From positions 336,055-400,054 of the forward strand of contig NZ_JAPNXS010000002.1 of the NCBI RefSeq assembly GCF_030397575.1: a DNA stretch of 64,000 nucleotides, read 5' to 3'. The DNA is from Psychromonas sp. 14N.309.X.WAT.B.A12. GTDB taxonomy: Bacteria; Pseudomonadota; Gammaproteobacteria; Enterobacterales; Psychromonadaceae. Under the pieces are notes generated by a model. That model saw only the letters and a list, made by a program, of their open reading frames with translations. It made no database searches and was not told the origin of the DNA. Shown in pieces: positions 53,083 to 62,178 of the stretch (the first letter of the stretch is position 1; each line of letters begins with the position of its first letter). The position numbers and the translations under genes are program-made.

Positions 53083-54813
53083 ATGTCAACATTTCAAGGT
53101 GTTTTAGGTGTTAACAAAATTGATAAAGGTTACCAATTTTCAGTGTGGGCACCCCATGCTAAATCAGTTTATTTAGTGGGTGACTTTAATGATTGGGACG
53201 AAGACCAAAATGCCATGCAACAAGCAGATAACGGGATTTGGTGGCTCGATATATCAACAGCTTCAAATCATGATCAGTATAAATTTTGTATTGAATCTGC
53301 AGATAATAAAAACCACAAAAAAAATGATCCTCGTGCTAGAAAAATGACGAACAGCGTAGGCAATTCAATCATATACGATGATGATTTTAATTGGAAAATA
53401 GACGATTTTGAATTACCTCCTGTCCATCAAAGAATCATTTACGAAATGCATATCGGCACCTTTAATCAAAAATCAGACGAGCGCGGTACCTTTAACTCTG
53501 CCATCGAAAGACTAGATGATTTAGTTGAATTAGGTGTCAATGTATTAGAAATAATGCCGGTTAATGAATTCGCCGGTGATATTAGTTGGGGATATAACCC
53601 AGCTAGCCCCTTTGCTGTTGAAGAAGCTTATGGTGGTCCCGATGGTTTAAAACGATTTATAGATGCAGCACATCAGCGAGGTATTGGTGTCATTTTAGAT
53701 GTTGTTTACAACCATTTTGGACCCAGTGATTTGGACATATGGCAATTCGATGGTTGGAGCGAAAACGATAAAGGCGGTATTTATTTTTACAATGACCAAA
53801 GGAGTTCAACTCCTTGGGGCGAGACCCGACCTGATTACGGTCGCATCGAAGTATGCGACTTCATCAAAGACAATGCACTGATGTGGTTAAGAGAATTTAA
53901 AGCCGATGGGTTGAGAGTAGATATGCTGCCTTTCATGCGCTGTATTTCTGGGGAAGATAACGGACAAGATGATATTCCAGAAGGCTACAAACTTATTCAG
54001 GATATCAATTCAACCATTAAACAAAACTTCCCTAATAAAGTGTGTATAGCCGAAGATCTACACAAGCATGATTTCATCATTGATCCAGTAGAACAAGGTG
54101 GTTGTGGTTTTACATCGCAGTGGGATGCTGAATTTGTACACCCAATACGAGCAGCGTTAACTCACCCAACCGCTGTAGATATAGACCTTGATAAAATAGT
54201 AGGTGCCCTACTACATAGTTACAGTGGTAACATTTATTCACGTGTGATCTATACAGAATCACATGATGAAGTTGCTAACGGGCAGGCTAGAATAGTAGAA
54301 GAAGTTGCCCCCGGTAACGTTGATGATGATTTTTTTGCACGTCAAAAAGGAATTATTGCAGCAACGTTAGTTTTAACGACGGCTGGTATCCCGATGCTAT
54401 TTCAAGGTCAGGAGATAAAAGAAAGTGGCTGGTTTGATGATAACGAAGCACTTAATTGGCACAAAAAAGATAAATTTAATGAATACTATGCAGCCTTCCA
54501 ACAATTAATTGCATTACGTAAAAATAATGAGGGTAATTCTGCAGGTTTAACCGGTGACCAAACACACATTATACATCGTGATGACGAGCATAAGATTATT
54601 GGATTCAGCCGTTCAAATGGAGTTGCTGACGAACAAATTAATGTTTACCTGAATCTGTCTGATGTTGAAATAGATGAATATGTATTAAGTGAACTAAACG
54701 AAGAGGCAACATGTTTATTTGCGTGGTCTGATGGCATAGTGACTGATCAAGTTAGCGCAAATAATGGAGCTATCAAAATGCCTAAATACAGTGTGTTCAT
54801 TTTTTCTAATTAG
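53083..54813 (+). CDS. GH13 alpha-amylase/branching-enzyme-like protein with CBM48
   Basis: 576 aa from ATG 53083 (TTGGAGC 9 nt upstream). N-terminal CBM48 (~10-95: YQFSVWAPHAKSVYLVGDFNDW). GH13 catalytic regions: DVVYNHFGP (I), GLRVDMLPF (II, nucleophile Asp), CIAEDLHKH (III, Glu), YTESHDEVANG (IV, Asp). Architecture fits a glycogen branching enzyme or malto-oligosyltrehalose trehalohydrolase (TreZ); I cannot separate the two. No treY or glg genes are nearby. Confidence 0.85.
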   Translation: MSTFQGVLGVNKIDKGYQFSVWAPHAKSVYLVGDFNDWDEDQNAMQQADNGIWWLDISTASNHDQYKFCIESADNKNHKKNDPRARKMTNSVGNSIIYDDDFNWKIDDFELPPVHQRIIYEMHIGTFNQKSDERGTFNSAIERLDDLVELGVNVLEIMPVNEFAGDISWGYNPASPFAVEEAYGGPDGLKRFIDAAHQRGIGVILDVVYNHFGPSDLDIWQFDGWSENDKGGIYFYNDQRSSTPWGETRPDYGRIEVCDFIKDNALMWLREFKADGLRVDMLPFMRCISGEDNGQDDIPEGYKLIQDINSTIKQNFPNKVCIAEDLHKHDFIIDPVEQGGCGFTSQWDAEFVHPIRAALTHPTAVDIDLDKIVGALLHSYSGNIYSRVIYTESHDEVANGQARIVEEVAPGNVDDDFFARQKGIIAATLVLTTAGIPMLFQGQEIKESGWFDDNEALNWHKKDKFNEYYAAFQQLIALRKNNEGNSAGLTGDQTHIIHRDDEHKIIGFSRSNGVADEQINVYLNLSDVEIDEYVLSELNEEATCLFAWSDGIVTDQVSANNGAIKMPKYSVFIFSN

Positions 54814-54840
54814 GTAAAGTGAAACAAACTGAACAGTCAG

Positions 54841-54913
54841 ATATTCTGGTAAAGAAGTCTTGTTTTGAGGTCGCGGTTTAGCGAATAAAGTTTATGGGTG
54901 TCCACGATCTTGC
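54841..54913. repeat. Dispersed intergenic repeat, copy 4
   Basis: TATTCTGGTAAAGAAGTC, TTGTTTTGAGGTCGCGG, AATAAAGTTTATGGGTG, TCCACGATCTTGC. Its 3' module AAGTTTATGGGTGTCCACG is identical to the pair next to the RAYT remnant at 63.9 kb. Confidence 0.8.
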
Positions 54914-54926
54914 TTTCTTAACAAGG

Positions 54927-55322
54927 TCACTTCATCGACTGAATGACTGGCACACTATCAACAAACTGCTCAAAACTAATAATTTCACGTTCCTTTAAGA
55001 TCCATAAATGAGCTACCCTCGCCTTAAATGATTTACCGGTTTTATTAAAGACTCCTTGATAAGTACCATAAGCAAAAACATGATCGCCATTCGCAACATA
55101 ACCATCAACGTTAAATGTATAATTTGTCCACTCAGTGGCTAATCGACTAAATACTTTTTCTGATATTTCTTTAAAACCTACATAAGTTCCGGCCAAAGGA
55201 AACCCGTTTGCTTCTTTCCATTTAACTTCGTTTGATAAATACTTCTGCAAGTTTCGCCCATTTTCTTCTGATGTGTCACCTTCATAAGTGCTTTTAATAA
55301 TCTCAAGATTCGTCAATATCAT
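54927..55322 (-). CDS. SnoaL/NTF2-like protein
   Basis: 131 aa alpha+beta barrel of the nuclear transport factor 2 fold: IIKSTYEGDTSEENGRNLQKYL, VKWKEANGFPLAGTYVGF, DGYVANGDHVFAYGTY, RVAHLWILKEREIISFEQFVDS. Possible polyketide cyclase or ketosteroid-isomerase relative; no substrate evident. AAAGGAGATAT precedes the start. Confidence 0.82.
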   Translation of the reverse strand: MILTNLEIIKSTYEGDTSEENGRNLQKYLSNEVKWKEANGFPLAGTYVGFKEISEKVFSRLATEWTNYTFNVDGYVANGDHVFAYGTYQGVFNKTGKSFKARVAHLWILKEREIISFEQFVDSVPVIQSMK

Positions 55323-55343
55323 ATCTCCTTTAACGACAATATA

Positions 55344-55369
55344 ACACTAGGCTAATATGAGCCTAGTGT
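55344..55369. terminator. 10-bp hairpin between dsbA-like and SnoaL-like genes
   Basis: ACACTAGGCT-AATATG-AGCCTAGTGT, perfect arms. No T-run on the minus side (TTATATTG), so function as terminator of the dsbA-like transcript is moderate. Confidence 0.5.
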
Positions 55370-55468
55370 TTAGGTTATAAAACATAAGTGGCACGAGATT
55401 AATGAATTAAGTGCTTATAAGCTCGAGTCACTCTCTTTATCCAGCGTAAAAACTACATGCCAAATAAG

Positions 55469-56086
55469 CTATAAGCTTTTTAATAACGCTCTCCATCCTG
55501 TGATGTTGTTATAAAATTGAGCATGAGGTAATCGAGTATATTTACCTTCTTTTTCTACTATAAAAGAGGGAAAACCTTGAAGGTTCCATTGTTGCATTAA
55601 CATATGACTCTTCTGAATCGCATTAGAAGAATGCTCTCCCTCTGCTGACATCAAATCAAACCAGTGACGTTTATCTGCCCCCAGCCTAATCGCAATTTCA
55701 GCTAATACGTTAGGGTTACTTGTATCAAGTGCTGATTGATAATGAGCTTGCTGAATCGACTTCAGCATCAAAAAGCCCTTGTCATAATGTTTTTCCATGA
55801 CCCAAACAGCTTGAGCCGTTATATATGAATCCAGTATGATCGATTCATTACCACTCAGTCTTTCATGATAAGCTTGAGAAAATACCTGCCCAGTGCTTAA
55901 TGCGATTTTTTGATCATGACTCTGCGCCATTTTCCTAAACCCACTATCTATTTCTCTTCTTTTGATCATGCCTCCAGGGTGCATAACTAATTGAATAGAT
56001 GTCATTTCATACATCATTTCTACAAGGGGAGTTGCTCCGAAGCACCACCCACACATTGGATCATATAAATAGTGAATTTTTACCAT
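55469..56086 (-). CDS. DsbA-like thioredoxin-fold protein (FrnE type)
   Basis: 205 aa, no signal peptide: VKIHYLYDPMCGWCFGATPLVE carries CGWC at residues 12-15, and LQGFPSFIVE is the cis-Pro segment. It fits cytoplasmic DsbA/FrnE thiol oxidoreductases. GGAGATGAA precedes ATG. Overlaps the end of the MBL gene by 7 bp, so the two are co-translated. Confidence 0.87.
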   Translation of the reverse strand: MVKIHYLYDPMCGWCFGATPLVEMMYEMTSIQLVMHPGGMIKRREIDSGFRKMAQSHDQKIALSTGQVFSQAYHERLSGNESIILDSYITAQAVWVMEKHYDKGFLMLKSIQQAHYQSALDTSNPNVLAEIAIRLGADKRHWFDLMSAEGEHSSNAIQKSHMLMQQWNLQGFPSFIVEKEGKYTRLPHAQFYNNITGWRALLKSL

Positions 56087-56946
56087 TTCATCTCCCCCAT
56101 ATGAACCTTTGCACCTATATTCAACGCAAGTGGAAATAAGGCATTAGGGTAAGCTTCCGACATTTTATTGATCAACTCTTCAGCATTTGTGCTGTGTTGT
56201 TTTTCTTGTTCGAATTTCTTTAAGTATAAAGCGGTATAGTTGATGTTATCTGGTGTTAGACTGGTATTAGGAGTCATATGCCCAGGTACTGCAATAAGTG
56301 GATTTAATCTTTGCATTTCAGCTAATTGTGCCTGCCATGCATCCAATTTCTGTTGGCTTTGAGTATCTGCAGTCCACACATGCAAATTACCAAATATTCC
56401 AATATTCCCCACTATTGCTTTTATTGATGGGATCCAAAGGTAAGGTCGATATGCAAGTAAGCCTGATGTCCCGTGAATCTCTACTGTATATCCATCTACA
56501 GTAAAAGCACTGTCGGTGATTGCTTTAGGTAATATTGGTGAATGAGGGGCATTGTTACCCATTTTAGGTCCCCAAAAAGCTAACTTTCCAGCCATTTTAC
56601 TTTGGATCACTTTTTGAACTGCTGGTGTTGTGATTATTTGTGCATTAGGAAATATCTGCTTTAGCATTTCTGTGCCAAAATAATAATCTGGATCCGCCTG
56701 ACTAATGAAAATGGTCGTCAGTTTTTTACCTGAATCAAGTACGTTAGCTGCAATTCTTAAAGCATCAGCCTTAGTAAAACCAGCATCTATGATAGCAGCC
56801 TCTGTCTCACCGTATATCAAGGTTGAGTTAACGTGAAAGCTATGACTATCTGCGTTATATACTTTTAATGATAGTGCTGTTTCACTCGTGGCATATGCTG
56901 TATTAGCAAATAGTATCGAGGCGATAATTAATATAATTTTGTTCAT
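56080..56946 (-). CDS. Secreted metallo-beta-lactamase-fold protein with degenerate metal site
   Basis: 288 aa from the Met at 56946. Sec signal peptide (residues 1-19, IILIIASILFANTAYA). Residues 40-60 (STLIYGETEAAIIDAGFT) and IFISQADPDYYFGTEML align with the MBL fold, but the HxHxDH signature reads SQADPD: two ligand histidines and the expected spacing are lost. GHMTP near the C-terminus keeps a late His. It may bind metal poorly or not at all. Divergent from the LysR gene; cotranscribed with dsbA-like. Confidence 0.8.
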   Translation of the reverse strand: MNKIILIIASILFANTAYATSETALSLKVYNADSHSFHVNSTLIYGETEAAIIDAGFTKADALRIAANVLDSGKKLTTIFISQADPDYYFGTEMLKQIFPNAQIITTPAVQKVIQSKMAGKLAFWGPKMGNNAPHSPILPKAITDSAFTVDGYTVEIHGTSGLLAYRPYLWIPSIKAIVGNIGIFGNLHVWTADTQSQQKLDAWQAQLAEMQRLNPLIAVPGHMTPNTSLTPDNINYTALYLKKFEQEKQHSTNAEELINKMSEAYPNALFPLALNIGAKVHMGEMKW

Positions 56947-57052
56947 TCTGTTACCCATGTCATTTATTGAAGTGGGGATAATTATGAATGATTGATTGGT
57001 ACGTTTATATACACAATAATATGCAACATTGTTTCATAAATCGGACATATAA

Positions 57053-57943
57053 ATGGATAGAATAAAAGCAGCTCAAGTATTTATTGATGTGACACGTTCC
57101 GGCAGTTTTACTGCAACGGCTGACAGACTAGAGATGTCGAGACCAATGGTTACTCGTTATGTAGAGACGATGGAAAACTGGTTTGGGGCACGCTTACTTC
57201 ACCGTACAACTCGAAAGGTAACACTAACGACGATAGGTGAAGAATGCCTTGAAGATATAGAGCAATGGCTCAGCGTTGCTGATAAGCTTGTTTCTAATAT
57301 CAAATCTTCAAAAGAGTTGTCAGGTTCAATAAAAATAGCCACCAGCATGTCATTCGCTCACTCTCAATTTATGGCTGCTATTTGTGCGTTTATGTCGTTA
57401 CACCCCAAAGTTAAAATTGATGTGAATCTACAAGATACCGCTATCGATTTAATAGAGAGCCAAATTGACTTAGCGATTCGAATTGCCTCTGCACCAGATC
57501 CTGCTTTGATAGGGAAACCTATTGCAGTATGCCGGTCAATCATCGTTGCCAGCCGAGCTTATTTAGCAACAAAACCAACCATTTTTACACCTGAAGATCT
57601 CAGCTCACATGAATGTCTTAGTTACGTTAATTTTGAACGCCATATTTGGCATTTAAAACGTGAAAATGAGCATAAATCTATACATGTTAATTGCAGATTA
57701 ACAGCCAATGAAGCCACCGCTCTACTTGAAGCGACTTTGTGTGGTGCTGGTTTATCAATGCAACCAACTTATATGGCCAACGAAGCTGTGAAGAGAGGTG
57801 AGTTAGAACAGGTATTACCTGATTGGAAAGCAAATGACATGAATATATATGCATTATATTCATCTCGGAAATTCTTGCCGCCAACAGTTCGCGCTTTAGT
57901 TGACTTCCTAAGTGAATATTTTAAACAGCACCCTTGGGATTGA
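57053..57943 (+). CDS. LysR-family regulator, divergent from the MBL/DsbA operon
   Basis: 296 aa. HTH in MDRIKAAQVFIDVTRSGSFT and RLEMSRPMVTRYVETMENWFGARLLHRTTRKVTLT; effector domain 90-290. AATATG-style promoter gap of 106 bp to the MBL gene, with TATAATATGCA nearby. By position it should control the MBL-dsbA pair; the ligand is unknown. Confidence 0.87.
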   Translation: MDRIKAAQVFIDVTRSGSFTATADRLEMSRPMVTRYVETMENWFGARLLHRTTRKVTLTTIGEECLEDIEQWLSVADKLVSNIKSSKELSGSIKIATSMSFAHSQFMAAICAFMSLHPKVKIDVNLQDTAIDLIESQIDLAIRIASAPDPALIGKPIAVCRSIIVASRAYLATKPTIFTPEDLSSHECLSYVNFERHIWHLKRENEHKSIHVNCRLTANEATALLEATLCGAGLSMQPTYMANEAVKRGELEQVLPDWKANDMNIYALYSSRKFLPPTVRALVDFLSEYFKQHPWD

Positions 57944-58223
57944 TCATAATAATAAATTGCCCCATTAACAAAGGTATTTGCGATTGGGAAAAGTGATTCA
58001 GTGTCAGTCTTTTTAATAACTTTTTCTTCTGAACAAGAAAAAGTAAAGTCACCGACAAGGCGAAAATGCTACTAATAATAATCGAGCAAAACCGACGAGG
58101 TTAAGAATGCGTTAAAATGGTGGATGAGTGCCGCGAAGCTTTCCTTAAACGCTTCATTTATTCGTCAAATGATTCTACAAACGTTATTATTTATCGTTAT
58201 CCAAAACCTTGCTGGAAAAATCT

Positions 58224-58592
58224 GTGTCAAATAACACCACAACCACCCTCTCCATTAAGTTAAACAACTTCCTGCATCGCATTGATTGTAAGGCAACGCT
58301 CATCGCGTTGGTTAATCAGCATGGTTGTAGTTTGAAGCGAATTCGCCGTTCTAAAAATTGGTCACTCACAGGCCAACAAAGCCAACTTATTAAGATAGGT
58401 GAAGAGCTACATCAATCAAAAACAGTATGGATTACTGAAGCTATTAACAAAGGGTTGCCAAAACCTAGCTTTGATTTAGTAGCAATAGCCCTATCTGAGC
58501 CTGGAATGACTATTAATCGCTTAATAGCAGAAACAGGCTGTACTTTAATCGAAGCTCGCATAGCTATCGATAAAGCAGAAGATTTACTTTAA
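58224..58592 (+). CDS. RRF_GI family small protein
   Basis: 122 aa from GTG 58224; a TTG start five codons earlier is possible. LNNFLHRIDCKATLIALVNQHGCSLKRIRRSKNWSLTGQQ (given in part) and LIAETGCTLIEARIAIDKAEDLL are typical of the gammaproteobacterial family named ribosome recycling factor (PF12614), which is unrelated in structure to classical RRF as far as I know. Role not established. Confidence 0.72.
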   Translation: MSNNTTTTLSIKLNNFLHRIDCKATLIALVNQHGCSLKRIRRSKNWSLTGQQSQLIKIGEELHQSKTVWITEAINKGLPKPSFDLVAIALSEPGMTINRLIAETGCTLIEARIAIDKAEDLL

Positions 58593-58681
58593 GCACCCAG
58601 TAACTATTTAAAAATAACGATGCTCAATATAACTATCACGACTCCACACACTTTTTAAAATGATATTTAATCTATTTATAT

Positions 58682-59932
58682 TTAACGGATAGTTTTCGCT
58701 ACTTTACCAATACTCAAACCTTGAATTAAAATAGAAAACACCACGACAGCATAAGTGAGAGCCAATAAAATATCACGCTGTGTCCCATCAGGTAATTGCA
58801 AGACTAGTGCAACCGAAATACCACCACGTAAACCTCCCCAAGTTAATACCTTCCACGCGCCAGATGGCAACTCTAATTGTTTATTAAATGTAGTCGTTGT
58901 TATCCCCACAACGATTAAACGTGCGAATAACGCAATTAAAATAGTTAAACCACCAGCAATAAACAAATTACTCGAGAATGCAATCATGACGACTTCAAGA
59001 CCTATCAGTACAAACAAAATGGCATTTAAAATTTCATCAATCAGTTCCCAAAACAGATCAACGTAATGGCGAGTCTTGTCGCTCATCGCCATACTACGGC
59101 CATGATTACCCACCATTAACCCCATCATCACCATTGCAAGGGGGCCCGACAAATGCCAATGGCTTGCCAATGCATAACCACCAATAACACCTGCTAAAGT
59201 AAGCAATACTTCTTCTTGGTAACTATCAATACTTTTAAGTAAGTAATATAAAGCTCCACCTAATACCAAACCAAAAACAATACCGCCACCAGCTTCAACT
59301 GCGAGCGAGTGTGCTACATGATAGGTTGTAGGAATATCACCACTGGATAACACCCCTAATAAAAGTACAAAAATAACTACCCCTATTCCATCGTTAAACA
59401 ACGACTCACCTGCAATCACGGTTTCAATACTTTTGGGCGCACCCGCAGATTGTAAAATCCCCATTACCGCAATCGGATCAGTTGGTGAAATTAATGCACC
59501 AAACAGTAAACACCAAATGAATGCTAATTCAAAACCAAGTAAAGGAAGCAGTAAATAAAGCGCGCCAGCAATAATAACCGTCGATAACAATGTACCCACA
59601 CAGGCCAAAATACCTATTGGTAATTTATAGCGCCTTAAATCGCTCACATTTACGTGTAACGCACCTGCAAAAAGCAGCATAGAGAGCATGCCATCAAGCA
59701 AAACTTCAGTGAAATCTAACTGATCGAGCAAGCTCACTTCGTAATCGATGAGATCATCAAACCCTAAAAATCCTAAAAATATAGCGCCAATAGATAAAAG
59801 CATTGAAATAACCATCACGCCAATGGTTGTTGGTAAGCCAATAAAGCGATGGTTTACATAGGTGAGTAACGCGGTAATTGATAAAAATATCGCACTTATT
59901 TCAAGTACGCTTAGGCTGGTTGCTGGTACCAT
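58682..59932 (-). CDS. CPA1 Na+/H+ antiporter (NhaP type)
   Basis: 416 aa, about 12 TM helices. GALISPTDPIAVMGILQ (unwound helix) and GESLFNDGIGVVIFVLLL (Asn-Asp of the CPA1 active site) are present, with LIGLEVVMIAFS in the C-half. Exchanges Na+ or K+ for H+, fitting a marine host. Starts at ATG 59932. Single gene. Confidence 0.9.
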   Translation of the reverse strand: MVPATSLSVLEISAIFLSITALLTYVNHRFIGLPTTIGVMVISMLLSIGAIFLGFLGFDDLIDYEVSLLDQLDFTEVLLDGMLSMLLFAGALHVNVSDLRRYKLPIGILACVGTLLSTVIIAGALYLLLPLLGFELAFIWCLLFGALISPTDPIAVMGILQSAGAPKSIETVIAGESLFNDGIGVVIFVLLLGVLSSGDIPTTYHVAHSLAVEAGGGIVFGLVLGGALYYLLKSIDSYQEEVLLTLAGVIGGYALASHWHLSGPLAMVMMGLMVGNHGRSMAMSDKTRHYVDLFWELIDEILNAILFVLIGLEVVMIAFSSNLFIAGGLTILIALFARLIVVGITTTTFNKQLELPSGAWKVLTWGGLRGGISVALVLQLPDGTQRDILLALTYAVVVFSILIQGLSIGKVAKTIR

Positions 59933-60485
59933 GGATTAAATCTCAATATTTATTTAATGGTGCCTTACTCAAAACAAGTAAAGCAGAAGGGTTATTATTT
60001 TTGATACAGTTACCTCTTATTATATTCATATAGCGCCAGCAAACATACCAAAAACATCAATCTACGACATTATTGTAAACACTAAGTGAATTAATAGTAA
60101 TATCTAGTACTGATAAGCTAATCCTTAACGTCTGAACATATACTAAGCCATTCAGGGCAACCATGACCTTTATTCATACCAAGGTCTCATACAGGTTGCT
60201 ATCTTCTGACCGATTTGGATTCATTCAGTACATAAATTAGCGTTATATTCATCTGCACAAAAGTAGTCTGAACTGAATGATTGATACTTTTAACGATCTG
60301 AATCACTTAAAGTGTTGAGGTATTTTTCTAAATAAAATCGAGATTGCTCTTCCATGAAGCCCTCTAGCTAATCATTGCAATAGCATACTATTTTAAGCGG
60401 TTTGTAATTCTTTGATGAAATATGAAAGGAATTGAGACTAAACAGACTATTACGAGACCAACTTGTTTCTTTATTATTTAATAGC
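59933..60485. other. Gene-free region with one 23-bp repeat unit
   Basis: No gene found. TAATATCTAGTACTGATAAGC-TA at 60098-60120 recurs at 62156-62178 and continues with a similar CCTTAACG. Otherwise no pattern. Confidence 0.5.
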
Positions 60486-61037
60486 TTAACTCGGGTTTAT
60501 TTTTGACGTTAACACGTGATCTTGCCATGAGCCTGCTATTTTTAAGTAAGACTTTGCTACCCCTTCTTTTTGAAACCCTAGTTTCTCTAATAACTTACCA
60601 GAACGCGTATTGGTTGGAATATAGTTAGCCATCACTCTATGTAAATTGTATTCGGTAAATACGTACTGTATTGATGCTTGCAGCATTTCAAACATTAGCC
60701 CTTTACCTTGGTTTTTCTCTGAGATTGAGTAGCCAAGGTGACAAGCTTGAAAGGCACCATGAACAATATTAGAAAATGTACATACACAAATAACCTCAGA
60801 CTTATTTTTATCAAAGGCAACAAGAGGAATTACAGCCCCAGATTGAAGGCTTTTGAAGTTTAACTCTACACGTTTTCTGGTTTCTTCTAAGCCAAAATAA
60901 CCCGCAGTTCTTATTGGCTCCCAAGGAGCTAAATGGCAGAAGTTATCGCTTTCATATTTGACAAGTAATTCAAAATCATCTGGTTTTAAAACAGAAATAA
61001 TTAAATTTTCAGTTTCTAACTCAGGTATTACTTTCAA
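60486..61037 (-). CDS. RimJ/RimL-type GNAT acetyltransferase
   Basis: 183 aa from TTG 61037; TTGGAGA is its Shine-Dalgarno, which rules against the longer frame that uses that TTG as a start. IPELETENLIISVLKPDDFELL start, GYSISEKNQGKGLMFEMLQA (acetyl-CoA loop), NTRSGKLLEKLGFQKEG. Likely ribosomal-protein or amino-acid N-acetylation; substrate unknown. Confidence 0.85.
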   Translation of the reverse strand: MKVIPELETENLIISVLKPDDFELLVKYESDNFCHLAPWEPIRTAGYFGLEETRKRVELNFKSLQSGAVIPLVAFDKNKSEVICVCTFSNIVHGAFQACHLGYSISEKNQGKGLMFEMLQASIQYVFTEYNLHRVMANYIPTNTRSGKLLEKLGFQKEGVAKSYLKIAGSWQDHVLTSKINPS

Positions 61038-61152
61038 GATGAATATCTCCAAGAGGAATGAAGCCGGATTTAGTGCAGTAAAACAATTAGTGCTTAATAT
61101 GTAAAACTACATCACTAAAAAATAGAAGAGTGATTATGGCCCGTCAAAATTT

Positions 61153-61169
61153 TGGGTGTCCACGACCTT
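61153..61169. repeat. Fragment of the dispersed repeat
   Basis: GGGTGTCCACGACCTT matches the 3' module (GGGTGTCCACGATCTT) of the repeats at 54.9 and 63.9 kb with one change. It abuts the possible attC site on its left. Confidence 0.6.
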
Positions 61170-61230
61170 CTTCACATAACATTACAAATTGACTAATTGG
61201 TAGTACTAGGATCCCAATGGCCTTGTTATC
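61170..61230 (-). repeat. Possible orphan attC-like site after yoeB
   Basis: Minus-strand reading: AGATAAC, AAGGCCATTGG, GATCCTAGTACTA, CCAATTAG..., TTGTAATGTTATGTG. ATAAC/GTTAT outer arms, AACAA/TTGT and TTGG/CCAA inner arms pair across ~57 nt, near the minimum size of an attC. No other cassette is adjacent, so this is a suggestion only. Confidence 0.4.
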
Positions 61231-61238
61231 TGTGTAAG

Positions 61239-61499
61239 CTAATAATGATAACGACACGAAATAATTGTTAAATGCGCATCTGTGACTGCGTAAACTAATC
61301 GATTGGTTTCATCAATACGACGAGACCAAAAACCAGACAAATTTTCTTTTAACGGTTCAGGTTTACCGATGCCTTCAAATGGTGAACGCTTTGCATCATT
61401 TATTAATTTATTAATTCTCTTTAATGTTTTTTTATCCTGTCCTTGCCAATAAAGATAATCCTTCCACGACTCATCAGTCCAGGCTAACAGCCTAATCAT
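61239..61499 (-). CDS. yoeB: YoeB mRNA interferase toxin
   Basis: 86 aa, full length. LAWTDESWKDYLYWQGQDKKTLKRINKLI start, SPFEGIGKPEPLKENLSGFWSRRIDETNRLVY, CRYHY end. Catalytic Glu (in KPEPLK), Arg (SRRIDETNR) and His (RYHY) are present. Cleaves mRNA in the ribosomal A site when freed from YefM. Overlaps yefM by 8 bp. Confidence 0.95.
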   Translation of the reverse strand: MIRLLAWTDESWKDYLYWQGQDKKTLKRINKLINDAKRSPFEGIGKPEPLKENLSGFWSRRIDETNRLVYAVTDAHLTIISCRYHY

Positions 61500-61746
61500 T
61501 TGAAATTTCTCTCTCGGTAATTTTACCTAGTTGAAACTGTTCAATTGATTTTGATAAATGCGAAGCATTAGCAGGTGATTTTAATAAATGAACAGTTTCC
61601 ATTAAGCTGTTGTAATGATCCATAGACATTACAACAGCATCATCTGCATCTCGTCGCGTGATTACTGTATAATCAACGTCATTTACCACATTGTCTAAAA
61701 CTGATTTAAGCCCATTTCGAGCTTCTGTAAATGATACTATTCGCAT
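61492..61746 (-). CDS. yefM: YefM antitoxin
   Basis: 84 aa. MRIVSFTEARNGLKSVLDNVV, VITRRDADDAVVMSMDHYNSL: Phd/YefM DNA-binding fold with an unstructured C-terminus that wraps YoeB. First gene of the operon; TGTACA operators lie upstream. Confidence 0.95.
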   Translation of the reverse strand: MRIVSFTEARNGLKSVLDNVVNDVDYTVITRRDADDAVVMSMDHYNSLMETVHLLKSPANASHLSKSIEQFQLGKITEREISND

Positions 61747-61764
61747 ATTTGACTCCTCATTACC

Positions 61765-61823
61765 TGTACAACTAATAAGACAACTTTAACAAACAACATT
61801 AACATGTACAACATATAGTACAA
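61765..61823 (-). promoter_or_regulatory. yefM-yoeB operator sites (TGTACA)
   Basis: TGTACAAC at 61765-61772 and 61805-61812 plus a third TAGTACAAC at 61817-61825. TGTACA hexamers are the known YefM/YoeB operator core in E. coli. Located 20-80 bp ahead of yefM. Confidence 0.7.
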
Positions 61824-61847
61824 CTCCATATTATAAATACAACTAAC

Positions 61848-62165
61848 AAGGCCATAGGATTTCTCATTCTCAGCCCAAGTTTTAATGACAAAAACACAAT
61901 ATTTTATACTTACTTGAGGCTCAAATAGATTATTCGTTTTTCAATAAATAGTTGATTAAATTGAATTGTAAAGACGTTTATTAAGGCAATTATGTATTTT
62001 ACTCAAACTATAGGGCTTTGCTCTTGGCTTAATGTAAATTACTTATTAACTTCACCCCCTTATAAACAACAGCATGAACAAGGCAATACATCTGCCATTA
62101 CGCATTTATTTTATCTTGGTCGCACACGTGAGTTTATTCATCCCTTTATCCACCTTAATATCTAG
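61848..62165 (-). mobile_element. Decayed left part of a second IS1182-family copy
   Basis: Aligns over ~300 bp with 6409-6710: the 18-bp end (AAGGCCATAGGATTTCTC versus GAGGCTGTAGAATTTCTC), TTTCTCATT-TCAGCCC, TTTTCAATAAATxxTTGATTAA, GGGCTTTGC-CTTGGCTTAATGTAAA, and the transposase C-terminus. Multiple substitutions and frame breaks. Its outer flank is again TAAC. Confidence 0.8.
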
Positions 62166-62178
62166 TACTGATAAGCTA
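62156..62178 (+). repeat. 23-bp direct repeat, second copy
   Basis: TAATATCTAGTACTGATAAGC-TA, identical to 60098-60120, followed in both by CCTTAACG-type sequence. It begins where similarity to the IS ends. Confidence 0.75.
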
